A stretch of DNA of 5,145 nt from Rhodospirillales bacterium. Its GTDB lineage: Bacteria; Pseudomonadota; Alphaproteobacteria; Rhodospirillales; Casp-alpha2. Below are positions 1 to 5,145 of this stretch, piece by piece. The stretch is taken from NCBI GenBank assembly GCA_021775275.1, contig JAJFIE010000415.1, positions 1 to 5,145 on the forward strand, written 5' to 3'. The stretch's first letter is position 1. Each line of letters opens with the position of its first letter. Made by a program: the position numbers and the translations under genes. Below the pieces are notes generated by a model. It did not search any database. It had not been told where the DNA came from and saw only the letters and a list, made by a program, of their open reading frames with translations.

Positions 1-924
1 GAGGATGCCCGCGCCGCTTCTGGCCGTAGCCCGACCGCGCTGAGATACTTTTTTGAAACCCGTTTTGAGCCCTTTCTGGTTTCAAATGGCGGTGACAGCG
101 ACGGGCTGTTCACGGGATACTATGAAGCCGAATTACGCGGCTCATGGCAGCCCGACAGCCGGTATTCCGTGCCGATATATGCCCGCCCCAATGACCTGAT
201 CTCCGTTGACCTGGGGAAATTTCGTGCCGAATGGGCAGGTAAAAGTATTGCCGGGCGCATTGTCGGCGACAGATTTGATCCCTATCCCAGCCGTGCCGAT
301 ATTAACGGTGGTGCGCTTGCCGGTCGCCAGCTGGAGATTCTCTGGGTCGATAGCCACACCGATGCCTTTTTCCTGCAAATTCAAGGTTCCGGTCGTGTGT
401 TGATGAATAACGGCGGTTATGTCCGGCTGGGATATGCAGGGCGCAATGGCCAGCGCTACGTAGCGGTCGGGCGCGAGCTCATGGCGGCGGGCATCATCTC
501 GCAGGAGGACGTATCCATGCAAACCATACGCGCGTGGATGGAGGCAAATCCGGTTGGCGCTATGGCGTTGATGAACAAAAATCCGTCTTACATTTTTTTC
601 CGGATTATGGAGGAAGCCAATGCGGTTGGCGCACAGGGCGTTCAGTTGACGCCCGGTCGCAGCCTTGCCGTGGATAACGCCTTTATCCCCTATGGCGCGA
701 TCCTGTTGCTCGATACCACAGATCCGCGTGATCCGAACCGGGATACGCCGCTGCGCCGTCTGGTGGTGGCGCAAGACACCGGTAGCGCCATCAAGGGCCC
801 GGTGCGGGGCGATCTGTTCTGGGGCTTTGGCAAGGAAGCCGCTGCGGCGGCCGGCGTGATGAAGGAGCGGGGCGCATATTATGTGCTGTTGCCGCGCCGC
901 GCCGCTCCCGTCGCGGTGCAGTAA
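1..924 (+). CDS. mltA: Membrane-bound lytic murein transglycosylase A (MltA), 5' truncated by window edge
   Basis: Open from base 1 in frame 1 to the TAA at 922-924 (307 residues visible). The start, and any lipoprotein signal or lipobox, lie left of the window. MltA cleaves the MurNAc-GlcNAc bond of peptidoglycan non-hydrolytically, leaving 1,6-anhydroMurNAc ends, and normally acts from the periplasmic face of the outer membrane. An MltA-type domain begins near visible residue 36 with GLFTGYYEAELRGS, typical of the family. It is followed by the segment with LEILWVDSHTDAFFLQIQGSG. The C-terminal 3D domain shows its three conserved aspartates: AVDNAFIPYG (Asp codon 673-675), AQDTGSAIKG (775-777) and GDLFWGFG (811-813). 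From remembered comparison with E. coli MltA, the third matches catalytic Asp308. The protein ends shortly after the YYVLLP strand, so the C-terminus looks complete. lutA starts 7 bases downstream, suggesting co-transcription. Identification is firm; only the N-terminus is unseen. Confidence 0.95.
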   Translation, partial: EDARAASGRSPTALRYFFETRFEPFLVSNGGDSDGLFTGYYEAELRGSWQPDSRYSVPIYARPNDLISVDLGKFRAEWAGKSIAGRIVGDRFDPYPSRADINGGALAGRQLEILWVDSHTDAFFLQIQGSGRVLMNNGGYVRLGYAGRNGQRYVAVGRELMAAGIISQEDVSMQTIRAWMEANPVGAMALMNKNPSYIFFRIMEEANAVGAQGVQLTPGRSLAVDNAFIPYGAILLLDTTDPRDPNRDTPLRRLVVAQDTGSAIKGPVRGDLFWGFGKEAAAAAGVMKERGAYYVLLPRRAAPVAVQ

Positions 925-931
925 CAGGGCC

Positions 932-1741
932 ATGGATCACGCCCCACCTGTACCGGACACACCCCATGTCGCGTTATTCGTGACCTGCCTCGTGGACCTG
1001 ATGAGACCGAGCACCGGGTTTGCTGCCGTCAAGCTGTTGGAAGACGCCGGGTGCCGGGTATCGGTGCCGGATCAACAGACCTGTTGTGGTCAACCGGCCT
1101 ACAACGCAGGGGACCGCAAAGACGCCCGCAAAATTGCCCGCATGACAATCGGCGCGCTGGAGGGGTTTGACTATGTGGTCGCACCCTCGGGTTCCTGCGC
1201 CGGGATGATTAAAGTGCACTATCCGGCACTCTTTGCAGATGATCCGCCCATGGCCAAACGTGCAGAGGCTGTGGCGTCACGCACGTGGGAACTCACGGCT
1301 TTTCTGGTCGACGTTATGCGCTACAAACCTATGGGTGCACAGTTCGACGAACAGGTGACCTACCATGACTCGTGCTCGGGCCTGCGCGAGCTTGGTGTGA
1401 AACAACAACCACGGGCGCTGTTGTCAGATGTAGAGGGCATGGCGCTGTCGGAAGGCGATAGCGCCGAAATCTGTTGCGGATTTGGCGGGCTGTTCTGTGT
1501 AAAATATCCGGATATTTCCGTCGCCATGGTCGACAAGAAAATCGACGACATGGTCTCGACGGGCGCGACGGTCGTATTGGGCGGCGACTTGGGTTGTCTC
1601 ATGAACGTGGCGGGGCGGGCACGCAGGCGTGGTGTACACATTGATGCGTGGCATGTGGCGGAAGTGCTGGCGGGCATGGCGAACGAAGTGGAACCCATTG
1701 GCGGTGACAGTGACGGCAACAGCGGTGGTGGCGCGGACTAA
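932..1741 (+). CDS. lutA: LutA/YkgE-family L-lactate oxidation iron-sulfur protein (two CCG domains)
   Basis: A 269-residue cytoplasmic protein of the LutA (YkgE, LldE) family. With LutB and LutC it oxidises L-lactate to pyruvate. Two cysteine-rich CCG domains, related to those of heterodisulfide reductase and glycolate oxidase GlcF, are visible. Domain 1 has Cys19 (VTCLVD), Cys51-Cys52 (TCCGQPAYNAG) and Cys89 (PSGSCAGM). Domain 2 has Cys148 (DSCSGLRELG), Cys181-Cys182 (ICCGFGGLF) and Cys222 (GDLGCLMN). The spacing C-x31-CC-x36-C and C-x32-CC-x39-C fits an iron-sulfur cluster or redox site in each. I chose ATG 932 because the family sequence (VALFVTCLVD) begins about 12 residues later. The upstream in-frame ATG at 881 would only add the mltA 3' end read in another frame. 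The Shine-Dalgarno match is weak (AGGG 926-929, only 2 bases from the ATG), so coupling to mltA is plausible. The protein is somewhat longer than the roughly 240-residue Bacillus and E. coli members, through a short Pro-rich N-terminal extension and a Gly/Asp-rich C-terminal tail. Confidence 0.93.
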   Translation: MDHAPPVPDTPHVALFVTCLVDLMRPSTGFAAVKLLEDAGCRVSVPDQQTCCGQPAYNAGDRKDARKIARMTIGALEGFDYVVAPSGSCAGMIKVHYPALFADDPPMAKRAEAVASRTWELTAFLVDVMRYKPMGAQFDEQVTYHDSCSGLRELGVKQQPRALLSDVEGMALSEGDSAEICCGFGGLFCVKYPDISVAMVDKKIDDMVSTGATVVLGGDLGCLMNVAGRARRRGVHIDAWHVAEVLAGMANEVEPIGGDSDGNSGGGAD

Positions 1742-1742
1742 G

Positions 1743-3182
1743 ATGAGCCAGATCAAAACCGAACGGTTCAGGGAAAATACCCGCAGTGCGTTGGCGGACA
1801 GGCAATTGCAGGCCGTCCTTGGCAAGTTCGCCGACGGCTTTCCGGTTAAACGCGCCCAGGCGATTGCCCGTTTGCCCGAGTTTGATGCGCTCCGCGATGC
1901 TGCAAGGGATATTAAAAACCACGTCCTTGAAAACCTTGGCCCGTATCTCGAGCAGTTTGAGGCGCAGGTTATCGCCAGCGGCGGCCAGGTCCACTGGTGC
2001 CGGGATGCAGAGGAGGCGCGTCAGACGGTGCTTTCCATTTGTAAGAACGCTGACGCCAGAACGGTAACAAAAAGCAAGTCCATGATTGGCGAGGAAGTGG
2101 ACATTAATGACTTCCTTGAAGATAACGGCATCGAGCCGGTTGAAACAGACCTGGGAGAATACATCATTCAGCTCCGCAGGGAGCCACCCAGCCATATTAT
2201 CGCACCGGCTATTCATCTGTCGAAACAGCAGGTTGCCGAGACGTTTCGCGAAAAGCATGCGGACCGTGCGGCGGATCGTTCTCTCGAATCACCACGGGTC
2301 ATGCTGGACGAGGCGCGCGAGGAGCTGCGGGAGCAATTTCTTGGTGCGGATGTGGGGCTTTCCGGCGCAAATATGCTGGTTGCGGAAACCGGCTCCATTG
2401 CCACGGTTTCCAATGAGGGCAACATCGAACTCACGTGCGGGTTGCCGCGCGTTCATATCGCCATGGCCAGTATCGAGAAAATCGTGCCGACACTGGAAGA
2501 TGCGGCGACGATATTGCGTGTGTTGGCGCGCTCCGCGACCGGGCAGGATATGTCGGTCTATACCAGCTTTATTACCGGCCCGCGCCGACCGGATGATCTG
2601 GACGGCCCGGAGGAATTTCACGTTGTCTTGTTGGACAATGGCCGCACGGAGCTGCTGGCATCGGAATTTCGCGACATTCTGCGCTGTATCCGATGTGGCG
2701 CCTGTATCAATCATTGTCCGGTTTATGAAGCCATCGGCGGGCATGCATACGGCTGGATCTATCCCGGTCCCATGGGCGCCGTGCTGACGCCAGGATTGCT
2801 TGGCATGGAAACAACGCAGCACCATCCCAATGCATCAACGTTGTGCGGGCGATGCGAAAGCGTCTGCCCCATGCGTATTCCACTGCCCGATCTGTTGCGA
2901 AAGTGGCGGACACGACAGTTTGGCGCCGAGATTACCCCTACGGCCAGTCGCTATGGATTAAAGGTGTGGGCCTATTTTGCCAGGCACCCGCACCTCTATA
3001 GACTGATTACGAAGACTGGCGCCATATTTCTCTTTGCCGCGGGCGGACGCAAGCGTCGGTTCCGCCATCTGCCATTCGCGGGCGGTTGGACGGATGCCCG
3101 TGATCTTCCGGCTCCGCAAGGGCGATCTTTCATGGCCCAGTGGCGGCAGCGGCCCCCAAGACGATCAGGGGGCCGGTTATGA
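1743..3182 (+). CDS. lutB: LutB/YkgF-family L-lactate oxidation iron-sulfur protein (LUD domain plus ferredoxin domain)
   Basis: A 479-residue protein of normal full length for LutB (YkgF, LldF), the LUD-plus-ferredoxin subunit of the lactate oxidation system. The LUD domain covers about residues 70-300, with the family signatures TKSKSMIGEE (109-118), a DLGEYIIQL stretch, and LVAETGSIATVSNEGN (212-227). A ferredoxin-like domain follows: C315-x2-C318-x2-C321-x3-C325-P, then C368-x2-C371-x3-C375-P, able to hold iron-sulfur clusters for electron transfer. The C-terminal LutB tail ends with the conserved WTDARDLPAP (Trp449 onward). ATG 1743 lies one base after the lutA stop. A longer frame opens at 1629, but it would read through lutA and adds no family sequence. 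No good Shine-Dalgarno is seen, only GGTGGTGG-type sequence in the lutA tail, so translational coupling with lutA is likely. The stop overlaps the lutC start as ATGA. The electron acceptor is not visible here. Confidence 0.95.
   Translation: MSQIKTERFRENTRSALADRQLQAVLGKFADGFPVKRAQAIARLPEFDALRDAARDIKNHVLENLGPYLEQFEAQVIASGGQVHWCRDAEEARQTVLSICKNADARTVTKSKSMIGEEVDINDFLEDNGIEPVETDLGEYIIQLRREPPSHIIAPAIHLSKQQVAETFREKHADRAADRSLESPRVMLDEAREELREQFLGADVGLSGANMLVAETGSIATVSNEGNIELTCGLPRVHIAMASIEKIVPTLEDAATILRVLARSATGQDMSVYTSFITGPRRPDDLDGPEEFHVVLLDNGRTELLASEFRDILRCIRCGACINHCPVYEAIGGHAYGWIYPGPMGAVLTPGLLGMETTQHHPNASTLCGRCESVCPMRIPLPDLLRKWRTRQFGAEITPTASRYGLKVWAYFARHPHLYRLITKTGAIFLFAAGGRKRRFRHLPFAGGWTDARDLPAPQGRSFMAQWRQRPPRRSGGRL
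3167..3172 (+). promoter_or_regulatory. Shine-Dalgarno site for lutC
   Basis: AGGGGG lies 6 bases before ATG 3179, inside the end of lutB. It supports the ATG at 3179 as the lutC start rather than the in-frame GTG at 3140, which would add 13 residues unlike the family N-terminus. Confidence 0.6.
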
Positions 3183-3862
3183 CGGGTGCACGGGAGCATA
3201 TTTTGTCAGCCGTACGCAGAGCCACTGGCACAGGCGCCGCAGGTGCGGGCGCCGATGACACAGTCGCATCGCGTCTGGCGGCCCATGCGCCAAATCTTCG
3301 TCCTGCCAGAGCTGCGGATAATGCCACGGTGGTTTCCCGGTTTGCCGAAGAAGCGGTGCGGGCGGGAACAGATGTTCGTCACGCAACTGGTGTTGATGAG
3401 ATTCCCGCCATCATCGCCGCGTATCTCCGTGAACAGAATATGCCGGGTGGCATTCGGGTATCGGATGATCCGATTTCCACCGCTATCCCCTGGGTTAACG
3501 AGCCACTGATCTCTGTATCCACAGGCGCTGCGGACCCCGGCGATACGGCGTCGCTCAGTGTTGCGCTCAGCGGCATCGCGGAAACCGGCACCCTGATGAT
3601 GAATTCATCTCCGGAAAACCCGACCATGCTGAACTACCTGCCCTTTCTGCATGTGGGGGTCTTGCCGGAAAGTCAAATTGTCGGAAGCCTTGAGTCGGCG
3701 TGGTCAATCCTGCGGCGCCAATCCGGTAGCGAAAACACCGCCATGCCCAGAATGATCAATCTGATTACGGGACCATCGCGAACAGCGGACATTGAGCAAG
3801 AGCTTCTCATGGGCGCGCACGGCCCGCAAAAACACATGGTTATCATTTTAAAAGAGAAATGA
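3179..3862 (+). CDS. lutC: LutC/YkgG-family LUD-domain protein of L-lactate oxidation
   Basis: A 227-residue protein close to the usual LutC (YkgG, LldG) length of about 230. It is the third component of the LutABC L-lactate-to-pyruvate system and consists essentially of a LUD domain. Signatures are GIAETGTLMM (132-141) followed by SSPENPT, the LPFLHVGVLPESQIV strand region, and NLITGPSRTADIEQ (194-207) leading into LLMGAHGP near the end. The ITGPSRTADIE block is the most diagnostic. The N-terminus, about 60 residues with an Ala/Gly-rich stretch, is variable, as is common for this family. The gene starts in an ATGA overlap with the lutB stop and has a good Shine-Dalgarno. It ends with a TGA that overlaps one possible start of the Smr gene. 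Cytoplasmic; no signal peptide or membrane segment is visible. The exact biochemical role of this subunit is less well defined than the genetic requirement for all three lut genes. Confidence 0.94.
   Translation: MTGAREHILSAVRRATGTGAAGAGADDTVASRLAAHAPNLRPARAADNATVVSRFAEEAVRAGTDVRHATGVDEIPAIIAAYLREQNMPGGIRVSDDPISTAIPWVNEPLISVSTGAADPGDTASLSVALSGIAETGTLMMNSSPENPTMLNYLPFLHVGVLPESQIVGSLESAWSILRRQSGSENTAMPRMINLITGPSRTADIEQELLMGAHGPQKHMVIILKEK
3851..3856 (+). promoter_or_regulatory. Probable Shine-Dalgarno site for the Smr-domain gene
   Basis: AAAGAG lies 11 bases before ATG 3868 but only 2 bases before the alternative ATG 3859. The spacing favours 3868, though both are imperfect, so the start remains uncertain by three codons. 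Confidence 0.4.
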
Positions 3863-3867
3863 TTGTC

Positions 3868-4470
3868 ATGGCGCGCAAACCTCGACAAGACAGCAAAGGC
3901 GCCAAATCTCGATCAGTCGCGCCCGAAGACGACTCGGCACTGTGGCAACGGGTAACGGAGACCGTTAATCCGCTAAAATCAAATAGGATCACCACGAAGA
4001 CCGTAACGTCAGCGGATATAACCATAGAATTTGAAGCGCCGCCAAAACAGCCGCGACAATATAAACCGCAACCGCGACAAACAAAAATAGGCGCACAGGC
4101 GCGATCCTCACAAGGCGATCTGGGGCACGGCACGGCAGCGGGCGTTGATAAGCGCACAAATCAACGCCTAATTCGGGGAAAAATGGCTGTTGAAGCCCGA
4201 CTGGACCTTCATGGCCACACAAAGGAGATGGCACATCGTGAGCTTGAGTCATTCATTAAAGGATCGTTTTCTGCTGGTCGACGATGTGTTATGATTATTA
4301 CGGGTAAAGGGCTGCGCTTGGAGTCCGGCGAAATTGGCGTGCTAAGACAGGCTGTTCCCCAGTGGCTTAATAGCCCCGCCCTGCGGCCCATGGTCCTGGC
4401 GTATTCCCACGCCACGCCAAAAGATGGTGGTGAGGGTGCTTTGTATGTCTTGTTAAAGAGGAAACGATGA
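3868..4470 (+). CDS. Smr-domain protein (SmrA/YdaL-like)
   Basis: A 200-residue protein with a C-terminal Smr (small MutS-related) domain. Smr domains bind nucleic acid and several have nicking or RNA endonuclease activity; the role of the stand-alone bacterial proteins is poorly settled. Visible motifs are LDLHG (112-116), the family hallmark, then ITGKG (144-148) and GGEGALYVLLKR (187-198), near the end of the protein. The N-terminal half (about 1-105) is basic and low in complexity, rich in Lys, Arg, Gln and Pro, with PRQ repeated at 62-64 and 69-71. It is probably disordered. I chose ATG 3868 because of Shine-Dalgarno spacing and because the family often starts with a short basic MxRK sequence. 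ATG 3859 is the alternative: it overlaps the lutC stop as ATGA and adds Met-Ile-Val. The stop overlaps the xre start. Cytoplasmic, with no signal peptide. Domain assignment is firm, specific function unknown. Confidence 0.9.
   Translation: MARKPRQDSKGAKSRSVAPEDDSALWQRVTETVNPLKSNRITTKTVTSADITIEFEAPPKQPRQYKPQPRQTKIGAQARSSQGDLGHGTAAGVDKRTNQRLIRGKMAVEARLDLHGHTKEMAHRELESFIKGSFSAGRRCVMIITGKGLRLESGEIGVLRQAVPQWLNSPALRPMVLAYSHATPKDGGEGALYVLLKRKR
4455..4462 (+). promoter_or_regulatory. Shine-Dalgarno site for the XRE regulator gene
   Basis: AAAGAGGA sits 4 bases before ATG 4467, inside the last codons of the Smr gene. It supports independent initiation at the ATGA overlap and this start choice. Confidence 0.6.
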
Positions 4471-4862
4471 CTCCCTTCGGTGCACGCGTCCGCGAACTGC
4501 GCACCCGCAAGGGCGTAAAGCAGAAACAGATGGCCGAAGACCTGGGTGTTTCGAGCGCGTATCTATCGGCGCTGGAGCATGGCCATCGAGGTCGTCCCGC
4601 ATCCGGAATGATTATGCAGATCTGTGGATATTTCGGATTGATCTGGGATGAATCAGAGGACCTGAAGCGCCTGGCGTACCTTTCGCATCCCCGCGCGGTC
4701 GTTGATACGGCAGGATTAAGTCCAAAGGCCACGGAACTGGCCAACATGCTGGGCGAAACCATCGGCGAACTGGACGATGACACCATTGAATGGATCATCA
4801 ATGAGATCAAAGGACGTCTTGGCGCCAGGAAACTGGGCAACAAGGCAGGACCGACATTCTGA
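4467..4862 (+). CDS. XRE-family helix-turn-helix transcriptional regulator
   Basis: A 131-residue protein with an N-terminal Cro/C1-type helix-turn-helix at about residues 4-60. VRELRTRKGVKQKQMAEDLG (8-27) gives the first helices. GVSSAYLSALEHGHRGRP (27-44) gives the turn and recognition helix. A family-specific LIWDESEDLKRLAYLSHPR stretch (58-76) and VVDTAGLSP (78-86) follow, and the C-terminal part is predicted helical, probably for dimerisation. I recall this short XRE type, with its HGxRGRP and SHPR/DTAGLSP motifs, from alphaproteobacteria beside Smr and hslU genes. Target genes are unknown. The start is well supported by AAAGAGGA and the ATGA overlap with the Smr stop. Tandem stops (TGATGA, 4860-4865) end it. 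Its place as last gene of the run allows autoregulation or control of the upstream operon, but no operator is recognisable. Confidence 0.92.
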   Translation: MTPFGARVRELRTRKGVKQKQMAEDLGVSSAYLSALEHGHRGRPASGMIMQICGYFGLIWDESEDLKRLAYLSHPRAVVDTAGLSPKATELANMLGETIGELDDDTIEWIINEIKGRLGARKLGNKAGPTF

Positions 4863-4896
4863 TGAGCCGACCTTCTGGCGGTACGGCGCAGAGCAA

Positions 4897-5145
4897 CTAC
4901 AGGATAAACTTCGACAAATCGGAGTCTTTTGCCAGGTCGCCCAAGGTCTTCTTCACATAATCCACATCAATGGTGATGGTCGCGCCACCTGTTTCGCTGG
5001 CGGTGAAGCTGATTTCTTCCAGCAGTTTCTCCATCACCGTATGAAGACGTCGGGCGCCGATATTTTCCACACCGTGGTTGATGTCGGCGGCAAGAGAGGC
5101 GATTTCCTCTACGGCATCATCGGTGATGTCCAGAGTAACGTCCTC
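4897..5145 (-). CDS. hslU: ATP-dependent protease ATPase subunit HslU (ClpY), C-terminal part; truncated by window edge
   Basis: Reading the minus strand from the right edge gives 82 residues ending in TAG (complement of 4897-4899). The rest of the gene lies outside the window. HslU is the AAA+ unfoldase that feeds substrates to the HslV peptidase in the cytoplasm. The visible part is the small C-terminal AAA+ subdomain. [20 protein letters not shown] (visible residues 28-47) contains the sensor-2 arginine region and is nearly invariant in HslU. The extreme C-terminus, DLSKFIL, matches the conserved tail (LSRFIL in E. coli) that inserts into HslV pockets and activates the peptidase. [15 protein letters not shown] links them. 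The gene converges on the XRE gene with 34 bases between stop codons. hslV would be expected upstream of hslU, outside the window to the right. Confidence 0.96.
   Translation of the reverse strand, partial: EDVTLDITDDAVEEIASLAADINHGVENIGARRLHTVMEKLLEEISFTASETGGATITIDVDYVKKTLGDLAKDSDLSKFIL

Noticed and set aside
881..931. Upstream ATG extension for lutA
   Set aside because: It would overlap mltA by 44 bases and add 17 residues (Cys/Arg rich) unlike LutA N-termini. ATG 932 fits the family.
142..933. Long minus-strand open frame (263 codons) antisense to mltA
   Set aside because: The plus strand encodes an unmistakable MltA with its 3D domain. The antisense product has no recognisable motif and the frame is open because of codon bias.
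1599..2258. Long minus-strand open frame (219 codons) over the lutA/lutB junction
   Set aside because: Antisense to well-supported lut genes, with no family resemblance.
2086..2787. Plus-strand open frame of 233 codons inside lutB in another frame
   Set aside because: Trp/Arg/Ser-rich shadow translation; lutB in its own frame is intact and of full length.
2289..2825. Minus-strand open frame (178 codons) inside lutB
   Set aside because: Shadow of the LUD and ferredoxin coding region; no motif or ribosome binding site.
3140..3178. Upstream GTG start for lutC
   Set aside because: ATG 3179 has AGGGGG at proper spacing and the typical ATGA overlap. The extra 13 residues are just the lutB end in another frame.
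4862..4960. 32-codon plus-strand frame starting in a TGATG overlap with the xre stop
   Set aside because: It lies mostly antisense to the conserved hslU C-terminus, has only a distant weak Shine-Dalgarno and no recognisable motif.
1..5145. Novel defence, mobile or CRISPR system
   Set aside because: Every gene belongs to a recognised family. No repeats array, transposase, integrase, att-like repeat or toxin-antitoxin-like pair is visible. The XRE protein is not paired with a small toxin-like gene.

Overview
The window reads as ordinary, densely packed bacterial chromosome, most likely from an alphaproteobacterium (perhaps Rhodospirillales-like). Three things suggest this: a fairly GC-rich sequence by eye, protein signatures typical of that class (LutB ending with a WTxxRDLPAP-like tail, and a short XRE regulator with a GVSSAYLSALEHGHRGRP-like core), and a gene order of mltA, a Smr-domain gene, an XRE regulator and hslU, which I recall from alphaproteobacteria. 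The taxonomic call is an inference.

Layout. Positions 1-924 (+) hold the 3' part of mltA, a lytic murein transglycosylase cut by the left edge. Positions 932-3862 (+) hold lutA, lutB and lutC, a complete three-gene set for the iron-sulfur/LUD L-lactate oxidation system (also known as ykgEFG or lldEFG). Then follow a Smr-domain protein (3868-4470, +) and a small XRE-family regulator (4467-4862, +). Converging from the right edge is the 3' end of hslU (4897-5145, -), the ATPase subunit of the HslUV protease.

The five plus-strand genes are nearly contiguous: gaps or overlaps of +7, +1, -4, +5 (or -4 with the alternative smr start) and -4 bases. They therefore look like one transcription unit with translational coupling. 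No gene-free stretch exceeds 34 bases, and I see no internal promoter, terminator, RNA gene, mobile element or CRISPR array. The promoter of the unit must lie left of the window, or inside a coding region where I cannot recognise it.

Functionally, LutABC would oxidise L-lactate to pyruvate. MltA trims peptidoglycan, Smr is a nucleic-acid-associated domain, and HslU unfolds protein substrates. The only mildly unusual point is the lactate cassette placed within an otherwise housekeeping envelope/proteostasis neighbourhood, followed by an XRE regulator. I find no evidence of a novel defence, mobile or biosynthetic system.
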